Positions 38,301-50,885 of a stretch of 64,000 nucleotides of DNA are shown here, piece after piece. The stretch comes from Montifringilla adamsi. Taxonomy: Eukaryota; Chordata; Aves; Passeriformes; Passeridae. Each line of letters starts with the position of its first letter. Position 1 is the first letter of the stretch. Below the pieces are notes generated by a model. The model was not told where the DNA came from, ran no database searches, and was given only the letters and a program-made list of their open reading frames with translations. The position numbers were made by a program, and so were the translations under genes. The stretch is from assembly GCA_017590115.1 (NCBI GenBank), contig JAGGNK010000003.1, positions 1,545,801-1,609,800 of the forward strand, written 5' to 3'.

Positions 38301-41300
38301 AGTTGTGGCATGGTGTTACATGGTATGCACTGGGCTTCAATGGGCATGTCGACAACAAGAATTTGACTTAGAACAATATAATTTTGATGCAAGTCTTCCA
38401 CTGTACCAGTTGCATTATACTGATTTGAGACTCTTAAAGACATTTTGGCATCAGCAAGCAGAATTCTTTCCAGAGGAAACAACTGGAAGCCCCTGTCCAA
38501 AAGTCCTCACTGGTTTCCAGACATGGAATGAATTTGCATCCAGAAATTCTGGTGGATCAAAACAGCTTCAGCTGGACACTGAAATATTTGTAAATGCAAT
38601 GGTAGATAGGAGGAGAGAGGAATTCACGTGATAGGAATAATGTGCAAGAGGGCAATTTTTACTTCCTTTTGGAAAGGAACGTGGATTTCTTTTTGGTAAC
38701 TTCATATGCTGTCCTTGTAACTTGCTTGTTACCAGTCTATAGTCAACATCCTCTTCAACCATCATTTCACTCAGTCTCATACAAACCAATTAACTACTCT
38801 GTCTGCCTGGCAGAGCTTGAGCCTCTTCTCAGTTATGAAAAAACTTCTCTTCACCAGGAAGTATGTAATTCCAAATTCCGTAGTGCAAGTTTGTTGGTCT
38901 GGCATTCCTAAGACTTTTCACTGCTTCCTGAATAGGATTCCTGAATTTTTGAAATACTCTCAATTTTCTGCACATATTAAAATGGAATTAGATCCCCAAG
39001 CCCTCAAAAAATATTATTCGTTAGGAATTAGAATTGCTGGGCAACTATGCTCGAACAACACACAGCAAAAATAATAAACAATCCACGGTTCTACCAGTTT
39101 TCACTTTCAATTAGCAACAGCAATCATCTTCCCTAAATGAATTTGTAGATGTGATAAAATCCCTACTTGTAGTAGACAAAGCCCCTGATACATATCAGTT
39201 TTTAAACAGAAAATACTTTCAGAGATACAATTAGAGAATGACCATAGTACTTGCTGATATTTTGTTCAAAGATCTACTGGATGTTACAACTGTGATATTT
39301 TTCTACAGCAATAAATCACATTGCAATAGTAGTAATAATGCATGAACATATTAGAACAGATTGCTTAAAAGCATCTGGAGTCTACGACTTGTCAAAGTTC
39401 ACAATGCAAACCAATTTCTCTTGTAGAACTTCTACTCAAAATTACCACCTTACATTGGGGCAGTAAGTTCATAAAATCAATCATGAGTAGAAAAATACTT
39501 TAAAAAAGCAGCTCAAGATTTAAAAAGTCATCTTCCTTATGCATAGCTCAGTAAAAAACCTGAACAACTAAAAAAAACCTGTACACAGAATTCTGCTGAT
39601 ATATTTTTGAACAGTGCAAATAGAACTCATACTTCTCTTGTAGAAAGCGTCAGGCTTCAGCTTTACTAAAACTTTAAACTTCACAATGCAATTCTCCTGT
39701 TCTCTTGACCCTAGTGTGTCATGACAAGGAGTTTACAAGAAAAAAAGTCTTTGAGGATCTTCAATAATGAGGGAAACAACATCTAACTTCCCAAACACAG
39801 GCAGTTTAGGTGTGGCAGGGCTTATGGCTAGGAATGCTGGCTCACCTCAATTACAAACTTCCCCATAATTTTTTTAGCGTGAATGAAGCGCAGCAGTTCA
39901 ACTGAAAGCCCATCACATAACATAAACTGGTAATGGCACCACTGGGATAAAAGTCTTTGAATTGGTCTGCTACATCTTGCCCACAGCAGACCAAACCAAA
40001 ACAGGCTGGTGGCAGGGACATCCTCCACTCTCTGGAGGACAAAATGTTGGCATTCTGCAGATAACTTCCTAGCAGGCAGTAAGTGTACATTCAACAAGAG
40101 GGTTTGGTGAAGCTCCTTCCCATCAGAAATTCAACTAATACAAACACAAAAGAATCAATTTTGCACTGGACCTCAAGACATTTCAGCAATGAGGGTTGCT
40201 GAGATACTCAATTTTGAACTGCTGCGAGAAGTGCAGTGATGATCAGACAGGGAGGTTTGGAGCAGATGAGTCTACCTGGAGTCAGCCAGTTGGGTCCCCC
40301 TCCTGACAGCTGGAGTCTGCTGTCCCAAGGATGGAGATTCGAAGTGGGGAGATCTCATTGGCATGAAAATCAAGTTCTGAAGGCCTTCTACCTATTTCCT
40401 ATCCAGGTACAGAATGTGAAGCCTGATCAACGGAAGTGTTAATACTCCTATGTTGCTGAGAGCAGCAGCTAGCTGGTGGATTGCCTTTAACATATGGGAT
40501 AAAGAACAGTCCGATCTTATCAAAGTGGAGCTCCACAAGTGTCAGTTTAAGCTGCCAGAAAGTGTCCAAAACTACCACATGTAGTATTTGGCACAACTAA
40601 CGCTTTGGAGCATCTGATACTCGAGAAAGGTTGTTTAAAGATAGTTTGCACATGTGCACTGCAAGCACATGAGCACCAGGAAAATCAGAGTTGCAAAATC
40701 ACACAGTTTACTAAAACTATTTCATTTTGTATTCACAGTTAATTTAGATTTGGGTAGTGCAAGATGGTGTGAGCATGTGATCACACCAAACCTCCAGCAC
40801 AGCACATCCTTTGCTGCTCTGGCTTTAGCATGTGTCTGTGTAAGCAGCATCCTTTCAATAAGGATGCAGGAGATTTTCTGGTAGGAGGCTGCATCAGCTC
40901 TCCAAATGACATGAACTCAGTCAGCAAGATCAGTCCTCTACTGGCATAGCTAGGTAAACCCTGTCCTGGAGATTTTGTTAACAAAGTTATCTTGGCTGTG
41001 ATGGTGAAGGATTTTTCCAGTCTTTGCCAGTAAAACCTTATTGACTGCAGGTCATAGCTTTGTTTTCTCTTAGTTTATCTGGATTTCTGACGCAGCGGAC
41101 AGTTATTTGACTGCCATGCCTAGTTAGAAATTAAATATTAAAGTAAAAAAAAACCAACCCAAAAACATTAAAGAAACTAAGTTGAAATAGAATATAAAAT
41201 ACATAAAATCAAAAGCAAACCTGATCATAACACAATGAAGTCAAAATAACAGTTAAGTTCTAAGAGGAGACATCTAGACCCATAACCAAAAACTTGAAGT

Positions 41301-43452
41301 GCTATAGTATCAAGACAGGTCAAGGTCTACACAGACTAGGAAACAGAGATGTCTCTGCTTAAAATTGGGATTGTCCTCAGCCTCTTACCCCATGAGCTAT
41401 CCTGGACTCAGCTTTCACCATGACTTTCACTGTCCTAGGCAGCTCTGGGCATGGTCAAACCACAATTTGAACATAATTTTGAACATCTTCTCGTATAAAT
41501 GTAGGTTGGGTGCCAGATTTTCAGCCTGGTCTTGCAGCCAATGCAGACAGTTGAAGCATTTAAGAGCAGCAGTGCACAGCTGACACCCAGCAGTGTAGCC
41601 TAGCTGACATTTTATCTGAGGTGCCCCATCAAAGCGTGGTGCCAAATGCTTCCTTAGACCCACCCATCAGTGAGCAAATTGTAGTAAGTTTTCAAACCCC
41701 AACAGCTTTTTTGCTATTGAGAGAAGAACCTCCTACCAGGGAGCTTTTAAGAGAAAAGCCTTTGAGGACTTTTCAGTCTCAGGGACGAGCATGGTCTCGG
41801 GCTGCAGATGACTGAGTTATGATGACTCCTTCAGCTGCCACATTTCAGACTCTCTGCGGTAGCTCACAACTTGCATGTGGTCCACTGAAGGGTGGCAGAT
41901 AGAAGCTGGACTGTTGATGTTGCTAACAACCTCAGCCATCTGTTCCACCCATCTGAGGGATGTGACCTACCCAGTCCAGCTCCAAAGTGCCACTGTTTTC
42001 AGCCCCAAGGCTTCAAGCCTGGTCAATGTCTCAATGACAGTTACTCTGGCTGATTTCAGACTAATCAGACAGTAGGGCTGGAGAGAAATAAATCCTTTGT
42101 ACCTAGGAAAAAAGTTATTCCTAAGGTACTTCCTTGAGCTCAACATCTTCTAAATTACAATGGAACAGCTCTGGTCTATCTAAAAACCCAGTACACATAC
42201 AACATGGATGAATAAAACTAGTTGTTTACCCTCAGCCTGTCTTGCTGGACTCCTTTTCTGCATTATGAGGGTGAAAACATCTAAAAGCCTTGAGCCAGAG
42301 TAAGTAGGTTCTTTTAATTTTTCTTACTCAAGTAAATTTAAATAGAATACAGTGATCTTAAATCTCTGAGATGACAAATTAGTTGAAATAAATTGCTCCT
42401 GAAAATCAGTGTGTAACACAAGTAATAATAAACAAAGCTTGAAAATGAAATGATACAAGGGCTTGGAGTTTTGTTTTGATACTTTACTATTAAAAAGGTA
42501 ATGGTTCATATCTAATGAAAAACATAGCCTGGAGTAAGTTATGGAAGTAATTTTCTCATGTTTCAATAAATGCATAAATCCAGAACTCAGTGTAAAAGTG
42601 AACAATCATTTTAGTGAAATGAATGTGAAACAATCAAGTAAATAATTGTTCTTACATGTTAAGTATTACATACAGCAGGGTAAAATGGCATTACTTCTTC
42701 ATTGCCTCCGTTTGAATGGTACATGGACAACTGTCACTACAGTTTCATGCAAATCTCATGCTGGTGCATTTTTCAAGGAAATAATAGAGTTCCTGGTATT
42801 TAATTTTATACCTAGACAGAGAACTGCACTGATTTAACATCAAGAAGAGGAAATCCTCCACCGATCTCTAGACGATGGTTGTGTCTGAAGACACTGGTCA
42901 TTTATTTAGGAAATTACCCTGGTTTTATCATACATGTACACAAACATATCAATCTATGTATTAACTTCTGTAAGGAAGCAAGACTTGAAAAAAATAAAAA
43001 AAACCCAGGAGATGAGAAAAACTAAGTATTAAGCTCAGCACCCCACAGATGGACATGAAGTCTGACATCCTTGTTATTTAAACATAGCTGGATTTCCACT
43101 TCAGTCAGAGGATAACGCAACATTCACTCTTCCTGTCCTTTGAAGCCTCAGTTTCGACTATTATAACTTCTGAGTAACTTCAGAAAGGAAAAGTATCTCC
43201 ACAGGCAACGTCTCTGAAGTAAGGAGGTATGTAAACTGAAACTTCTGAGGTCACATAAACTTCTGGAGGCAACTCTCCTTGTGACTAGGGAAGGACAAAT
43301 TGTGCTTTGTTACTGCAGGCAGCCAAACGACAAGAGGAGGAGCTTCCCTCTTCTTTTCCACTAAAATGCTGCTGCCACTTGCATTCTCCTTCACCAAAAA
43401 ATTATGTGCCTGTGTGGTATAAACCCAAATTACACAAAGCAGACCACAATAC
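35310..43452. other. Unique sequence upstream of the integrase-like exon, no gene recognised
   Basis: No HH half of an integrase zinc finger or integrase core was recognised here. Somewhat GC-richer patches near 38.3-38.8 kb and 41.4-42.1 kb have medium-length open frames on both strands but no known domain. They could be degraded retrosequences, but that is not demonstrated. Confidence 0.5.
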
Positions 43453-43505
43453 CATAGAATCACAGAATGGTTTGGGTCGTCAATATATGACTAACATCTT
43501 CAAAG
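43453..43505 (-). mobile_element. CR1 extreme 3'-end fragment
   Basis: The stretch catagaatcacagaatggtt followed by tgggt is the reverse complement of the CR1 3' terminus. About 25 bases are clear. The following bases (caatatatgactaacatctt) could be a degraded continuation of the 'aagatcatctagtcc' segment. Confidence 0.7.
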
Positions 43506-46500
43506 ACTGAAAAAACAGTAAAGCAGAAGAAAGAATGGATTTTTTTTAAAATCAGCCCTCTTTATCAGGCATTGGACATGCCATCAGATATCCAACAAGG
43601 TTTTCCAGCCACTCATGAGACAGGAAAGCAGCAATAAGGATAACAAGTCTCGTTGGAGAGACTTCATATGCTGAAGGGCTTTGTGAAGTAAGGGATGTAT
43701 AACTGTACAAAGTACAGTTGTACCTAATATTAAAAAAGAAAAAAAAAGAAATAAATTATTCAGAAAAAGATCTTCCAATTTAGAGTACAGAACAGACTCA
43801 TAATTAAACGTCTGGTCCATGTCCTGTGACAGAAGCCATTAAGCACAGCTTTACTGGCAAAGAAAGCTCAGACTCTCCATCCTTCAAAGACATATGGCAT
43901 GCACCTGCTCTCCATCTCATCTGGAGAGACATGGCACTGCAGCAACATAGAACTTCCACCTTGGCATCCTTGGAGATAGAAACATGGTGGGTGTCTTAGA
44001 TGCCGTCTCGCTGCCATGAAGTATTTCTGTGTTCCTCCTCCTGGCCTGCTCAGTGATCCTGCATCATCCTGGTCATCAGCTTGCCCATGTAATTTACTTC
44101 TGAGGAATGCTCCAGGAGACTGATGTGTACTATGCTCTGCATTGGCCCCAGCAAAAGCCTGCTCATTAAACACCAGAAATCACCTTCCAGTACTGATGAC
44201 ATCACTCAGAGAAGTGATGCCAGGTAGAGATGAGTCAAGAAAAGAAAAACAAGCACCGCTTCTTAGCATAATGCATGCTGTGCCTAAGTGTGAGGACAAT
44301 CGATGCTGCACAAAAGCACCAAATACTCCCAGCTGCCCATGCAGGAAGGTAGTAATTTATCACACATAGTCTTTCTTTGGTGAAATAACCTAAACTCTTC
44401 TATTCACAAGCCTCGAAGAGGGACTGGCTTGTTAAGAATGATGCATGTTTACTTTCAAGGTTATTAGGAAGTGGAAAAGTCTTCCTGAAAATTTTGTATT
44501 GGACTCTGCCTCTGGTGGTTGCACTCAGGTTGCCAGACTCAGACTTTCCTGGAGGTATCAGCCAGGCCACACTGTTGGCTCCTGAAACCAGGCTACACCA
44601 GTAGGCAAGCTGGGATGGTTTGAAGAGCACTGGGCAACCCACCCCTCTCAATGCAGGAGGAGCCAGCAGGCAGAGCTGCAATAGTGAATGTCTGGTCCAC
44701 CGGGTACAACCTGAAAAAAATGACAGATTTTGTCCTGTGACCATGAGAGCTCATCAGGATGCCACAAGACCATGAAGATTAGTCACCCCTGCACTAAAGC
44801 AAAACGTCTACTGAGCCTTCTGCACACACCCTACAGTTGCTGGCCAGTGTACTCTGAAAAAGGCTTGCTGTGGCTTTATGCAGCTTTAATTGCTTGCCTA
44901 TCCTTGTAAGCTAAAGGCTCACAATTTTCAACATAAGAAATCCCACTTCAAAAAAAGATTTCAGAGAGATCATGGAAAGCAAAATATACTTAGTGAAATC
45001 TACATATTCAGGCTATCATCAATACAAATTTAAAATGTTTAAATCATGGGATAAGGTAGAAAGGCAGTCTCTCTTTCCCACAGTATTTCATGTCTCCTTT
45101 TTATTATACATCCAACAAATGATAACCTCTTTGAAAGAGAACCATTTTCTTTTTGTTTTGTCCTGAACACACAGTTGGAAGTTTAGGCATCTAACATACA
45201 GAGAAGCATTCCTGTATGCTCTTTGCCTAATTTTACAATAAGTTAAATAGAATATAGAAAAGAGCCATTTAACTACATCAAAGGTAGCTGGAGCCACCAC
45301 TGATGTTTATTTCCAAACCATTACACACCACTAGCAAGATACTCCCCATGACCCTCTGATCTCATAAAATTCATAAACAACATTAAGACAGAAAGCAACT
45401 GCAAGGTTTATTTCTGCTCCTTTTCCTCCAAAGTCCTCTTCAGTGAGGAAGAACACCAAGATAAGTTTGCATTTCTTTATTTCACTACCAGCAACACCAC
45501 CACCTTAGCTTATGCAGGCAGGGGTCTGATGAGCCATATGACTTATCACACAGTTGGTTGAAAGTCGGCAGGTAACTGGACCATGACACCAAATACAATT
45601 CACACCTCTCACCTCTGGGAGCTTCAGTTTCCATGTCTCTCCTCTTAGACAGATGACATCACACTCACGTCTCTAGTACTTAATATATTAACATTCATCA
45701 GAGACAGCAACTTGATTTCTGTATGCTTTGGGAGGGGTTATATCAATGGAAGGAGTCAGATCTTAACTTTAGAAACACGTACAGTGCCAAATCACATTCA
45801 ATACATAGGTATGCATTTATAGCTTATAGGGGTCCTTTTGAACTTCACAAGAAGCATCACTACACTAGGAAAAATGCTTTGCTGGGTTCTCTCAGTTTTT
45901 TCTCAGAAAACTGAGGTTTTCTCAGTTTAACCAAATTATTTTTTAAACTAATGATTAAACTCACAACAGCCTTGAAATATACACAAACTGCTGAACCATC
46001 ATGGGTCTGCCCACTTCTAACATACCTTGACCTAACCATCAGAACAAGACCAGCCTTCCCTGGGGAAAATGAGCAAAGGTGTGCTGCCCGTGTTTTCAGA
46101 ATATTTCCCTCCTCCTGACCCCGCCTTTGTGTGAACTTCTGAAATGAATGGCTTTGGCTTACAAACCTGTGCTCCTAGACCAAACAGCCCTGTGAAGCTG
46201 GAAGGTTTTTTTGCCCATACCTCTTGTACTGCTAAACTTAGATCCCACTCCCCCTCCTCCCCTCTGGCAAATGGGGCCAGAGATGCAGGTGCAAGTAAGC
46301 TTGAGCCCAACACTATGAGCAGACCACGAAACCCTGGTGCTAGGACATGGAGACATACTGTTCCTGCAGCAACTGGGACAACCTGTGTTTTCCAGTGGGA
46401 TACCACACCAGTTGCTCCGAGTCCACGGACCTCTGAGACATCTGATATCAATGTATTATTAGGAGAGAACGTTGTGGTTTGGTTCATAAATACCTTGTCT

Positions 46501-47989
46501 GGGATTTTCTTTTCCTGCAACTGCTGCAGTTTCCAGAGGAGATGACATTGCATCACAGGCCAGCTAACTTGGCAGTTGAAAGCCAAGTGTGAAAATAGTG
46601 GCCGTAAATTCCCACCCGAGCCATTCTTACAAAACATGGGTATGACCATGTGTTGTGGTACAGATTTTATCAGCACTCTTCTGGCTTAGGTTTTCAATGT
46701 GAAGCAGTAAGCATGTTAGGCAGATCACTCCCAACATCCGAGGATGTGTTCTTGGGAGATCAAAGACCTCTGCAGGCCCTGTGCTAAATGTGCATTGCCC
46801 TTGCTGGTGCCCATCAAGCTCTGCTCACCATACATACATATTTTAGTTTTCCAGGTTGAGGTGTAACAAGCAAACTCTGAAGTTTATGTGAGTAATGAGA
46901 GAGGTGGGTGATGTGATTAATTTGATTCAGTGAGACGTACATTAATGAAATATCATTTAGGTTTGATGAAATACCTAGTTCAGTGCAAAAAAATCTACTG
47001 CAGCATACATTGGTATGCCTGCTGTCTCAAAAGAAATACTTCTGCTCGTTTTAAGGAAAAAGTCATGCTTTTGTAATGAGTTGTATGCATCCCTATGGAC
47101 ATAAACACACCTCTAAACTGTCACAGCGATTTCCACAGAAATGTACGTCTAGCAGAAAGTCCTCCATTCAGGTTCATATATTAATGAACCAGAAATCTTA
47201 TTTCCCTTTATAGCAACTGTCCTCTAGCATTCCTCTACCTTAAGCAAAACAGGACTTCAAAACGCTGACAAGAGCCCAGTATATAAGTCCATTATTTAAC
47301 TACTAGAAAGTAAGCACCAGTAAGGGGCAACACTAGAAAACATACACTTCAAAGGACTTCTTTTCAGGTACCACCAAGTTTTCTGGTTTCCCTTGTTTTC
47401 AATTTATAAAGTTATTCTAACATTTACCTGAGCACACCACAGTGGTCTAAGTCACATATTGCACAAGAATCCACTGAAGCTGCGGTCTCACAGCTTCAAC
47501 AGCATTACTGCAACACTAAAACTATCAATAAAAATGTTTTCACATTCTCTCTGTCAAAATCAATTTTACTATAATAAGTATGTTTCCTCTAAGCTGAAAA
47601 AATTTAGTAATTTTCTTTTATTTATCCTTTTTTTTTTCAATTATGGTTTTATCTATTCTAATCTAATATGAAAGTAGACTGGAATGATACCATGCGGCTC
47701 AAATTAAGACACATCAGTCCAATTCTTAAGTAAACTGGTAACAATTTTTTACGAAGCAATGCCAGTGGGAAGTGATGGTGGCAGCTGTAGCCCACAGCAG
47801 CTGTTACAGTGCAAATTCAGCTGCACTGCTTCTCTAACTTATTAAAATTATTCTGAAAAATAAACCCACCAAACCCTTCAATGCATGAGCAGATCATTTA
47901 TTCCTACTTAAAGGGTTTGAGTTGAAAACTCCCAAAGCAATGGCTAGGAGTGATTTTCACCAAGCATTGCATATAGATCATTCACGAAT
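43506..47989. other. Unique sequence with a 214-codon open frame, no gene recognised
   Basis: The longest open frame of the window (minus strand, 46032-46676) lies in a locally GC-richer patch. It has no recognisable domain, signal peptide or splice context, and a 133-codon frame overlaps it on the other strand. I do not call it a gene. Confidence 0.5.
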
Positions 47990-48125
47990 TGCACAAAGGC
48001 TACTGAAAAGCCATCAGATGGGAACAGCTTTTGGTCACTACTAAACAGGGGGCAGATTTGAACCAGTGACCTAGAAGTGAAAGACTTTGTAATCTGATTA
48101 CCAATCCCTTGAGCCATCCCATCCC
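47990..48125 (-). mobile_element. tRNA-derived SINE relic with intact A and B boxes
   Basis: On the minus strand, TGGCTCAAGGG (48116-48106) fits the pol III A box (TRGYNNANNNG) and GGTTCAAATCT (48064-48054) fits the B box (GGTTCRANYCY), with tRNA-like spacing. The ends do not pair into an acceptor stem and no plausible anticodon stem forms, so this is not a tRNA gene. The body after the head has no core domain I recognise. Family unknown; MIR-like or an older amniote SINE is possible. Confidence 0.6.
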
Positions 48126-48336
48126 TCCCCTTTTCTTTTTAACTGATAAGAGAGAAGGAGTCTTATTACCTAAGCAACTTTTGTAGCCTGTTAGCAATGC
48201 AAAAGCTTTCATTTAGTTCTTGAAAAGGAAAGTCTCATGGGCACGCTTATTAGCCCATCTCAAGCACAAGCTCTGTATTATTTTTCCCTATTAATTTCAA
48301 AATAAATGTAGTGGTATAAAAGCATAGCACAATGCC

Positions 48337-48352
48337 TTTTTTTTTTTTTTTT
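48337..48352 (+). repeat. T16 homopolymer
   Basis: Pure T run after aatgcc. It lies 0.2 kb beyond the 5' side of the minus-strand SINE relic, so it is not that element's tail. Confidence 0.95.
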
Positions 48353-48793
48353 GATAATGATTTATAGTAAAGTTCTTGCTGATTAAAATAGGTGCTGATT
48401 AGAGGTTTTTACACAGCTGTGGAGTCAACAGATCCCTTACTAGCAAAGGAAGAGATAACATGCTCCTTTTGTCAGCAAACACTCCACAGAATACAAACAC
48501 ATTACTGAAGTACGGTGCACAAAAGCATCTAAATCATTTGTTTCTCATACATAAATCATACAACCACGAAGATGAGCTTTCTCACTCAGAAGCAGGAAGG
48601 TTTGGTGCATTCTATAGTTTGATTGTCAAACAGTATTTTAATGAACAAACAGAATCTTCCAAGTATGCCAAGACCCATTTGTATCACCTTCAGGACATGG
48701 TGAAGCCATTGTTTCTGCTTTTCTTCCTCAGTTCTTTTCTAAAAGACCCTCAAGAAGAAACCTGTGAGACCCTTTCTGCCAGTTTCCTACCTC

Positions 48794-48812
48794 TTTTTTT
48801 TTTTTTTTTTTT
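48794..48812 (+). repeat. T19 homopolymer ending in cag
   Basis: T19 followed by cagacactg. It looks like a splice acceptor on the plus strand, but no supported exon follows. Confidence 0.95.
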
Positions 48813-50689
48813 CAGACACTGTGGCCTGCACATTACTGATGCTTCTTTGGTTGGAGGTAATAAACAATTAGCTACACCACACTGGTGTGGTGTTAGTGTT
48901 TTTCTTTGCTGCACTACACTAAGCTAATGTCTCAAAAATTAATGCAAGTGTATCAGGATCTGAAATCAACTTTTCATAGCCATAAGCAAAATCCTTCTAG
49001 GACTGGGCAAATCCTATTATAGCAATTCTGCTTACAGACCATTAGTACACACAAAATAAGATTTCAAATTACCATTTTGTGAATGCAAAAAGAGTTGCTC
49101 TCTTGTTGATTAAACATATTTTTAATTTATTTTTGCTTATGAACTGATAAAACTAGGTGATGCTCACTATTCTTAAATGATGGATCTACTACTAAACATC
49201 AGGTGAGCGACCACACTGTCCAATACATGACCATACAGAAATAATTAGGAAACCTACATATTTATAATAAACATGCTACACTGTCCTCTGAAATTGTGCA
49301 GTAACTACACAAGGATTTTTCAGAAATGCATATACTCATCTCACTGTTTACAAAGAGATTGCTCAGAACTAGAGTGGTTCAAAATCACCTTAGCATTTGC
49401 AAGCAATTATGTGGGACTAAAATACAATACTTAAAATTCACTCTGCACAAAACACAACCAATTATTATATTATTATGCTTTTTAATAGCAATGAGCTCTG
49501 GTTAGAACAATATTTTAGAAGTTTATTAAAAATGACTTATCCTTTTTAAGACAATCATTATGTTTCAAACATTAAATCTAGCACTTATATGTAGAAAACC
49601 CTTTTGTTACACTAAGCAGCCATCATCTTGACTAACAGGTCATTTCCAGCAATCAGGCGTTCCAGCTGTTAGCTTCCACACATTTATTAATACTTGGTGT
49701 TGGAAAATTTACACACTCACTGAAAGTCAGCAACACTTAACTAGAAAGAAACATTCAGGCTAAACACCAGGGAGACAAAGCAAAAAAAAAGATTTCATGT
49801 AGGACCTGATCATAAATCACTGGTTAGCAATGAACAACGCTTTAAAGCACAGGACTAAATTTCTTGAACTTGAGTGTTGGAATTTCATTGGAAAGAAAAT
49901 TTCCCAACCTGGCCAGCCCACAGCACTCCTTACAATGCTCTGCCAGTTGTGGAGGACAAGGGCAAACTAACAGCAGTGCTTGGTGTCATTGAGCTTGGTT
50001 GTTATTGTTTTGACATCTAAATTTCTGATGCATCTAAAATGGTGCCTGATTTTATTAGCCTGATGAATCTGATTATTCCACTTCTTTCATGATTTCCATT
50101 AAAAATAAATGAATCCACAAATGGAAGAAACAGTTCAACTTAGAGCAGCAATTCAGGTGATTTAGTATTTTGTAACTGAGAAGCATTTTTCTAAGGATAA
50201 TGTAAATGGTACATGTTTTACACATACCAAAGATGGACCCTTTGAATTTCCTATTCTAGTCTTCTGCTTAGCTTTCTCTTGACCTTTGCTGAAAAAAATC
50301 ACCCTAAGTCGTAAAGATGCTCCCTAACACATTTCTAACACTCCATCACACTTGCTGGCTGGAAGCACAGCTGGCAAGGGATCTAAGTTTGTCATCGCTG
50401 GGCAAACTCAGCCCTCTGGCTTTGCCAAGAATAACATTTCAAGTTGGGGTTTCTTTTATAAAATTGTTACTTTATGGGACAATTGATTCTGCATTTATTT
50501 TAAGTACTGATGACTCCATCCATGATATTAACACAAGGCTAAAAGCAAAACAACAACGAATTAAACAGCCTAGACTTACTTAATAAGAATTCATTTGTTA
50601 ATTAAAGCAAGATTATGGAATTCAGCCTAATTCTGCTCGCTGTCCCAGAAGGAAGCTGCAACCAAGGACAAGCAGTGCCCTCTAGTGTC

Positions 50690-50885
50690 ACCGACTGCCG
50701 AGACGACCACCCCCCCCCCCCCCCGCAGCACGAAGGGGCCTGCCTGCGGGACAGGCAGCATCACCTCCCTTCCCTGCGCACGCCACGCCGGTGCGCGCTG
50801 CCACGCTGCCAGCGGCTGCGGGACCGCGCACCGGGATGCTGCTGCAACGCGCCCCGCGCTTCTGCACACAGGCACACGTGCATCC
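50690..50885. promoter_or_regulatory. Small CpG island with C15 tract
   Basis: About two dozen CpGs lie in some 200 bases with estimated GC near 70 percent, bordered by AT-rich DNA. It starts next to a pure C run at 50710-50724. Motifs include cacgccggtgcgcgctgcc and accgcgcaccgggatgc. Long open frames cross it on both strands, as expected when GC-rich sequence lacks stops, and none has a recognisable domain. Promoter function is inferred only. Confidence 0.45.
50710..50724 (+). repeat. C15 homopolymer
   Basis: Uninterrupted C run at the edge of the CpG island. On the minus strand it is a G15 run that can form quadruplex structures and often causes sequencing dropouts. Confidence 0.95.

Noticed and set aside
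38264..38789. Overlapping frames on both strands that look like a degraded protein-coding retrosequence
   Set aside because: I could not assign them to any gag, pol or host protein family, and no LTR, tail or splice sites accompany them.
39828..40097. Minus-strand frames ending near a gtgagc donor-like site
   Set aside because: Two different frames are open over the same bases, and neither shows a domain.
48000..48125. Functional tRNA gene on the minus strand
   Set aside because: The A and B boxes fit, but the acceptor ends do not pair and there is no convincing anticodon stem. It is a SINE head.
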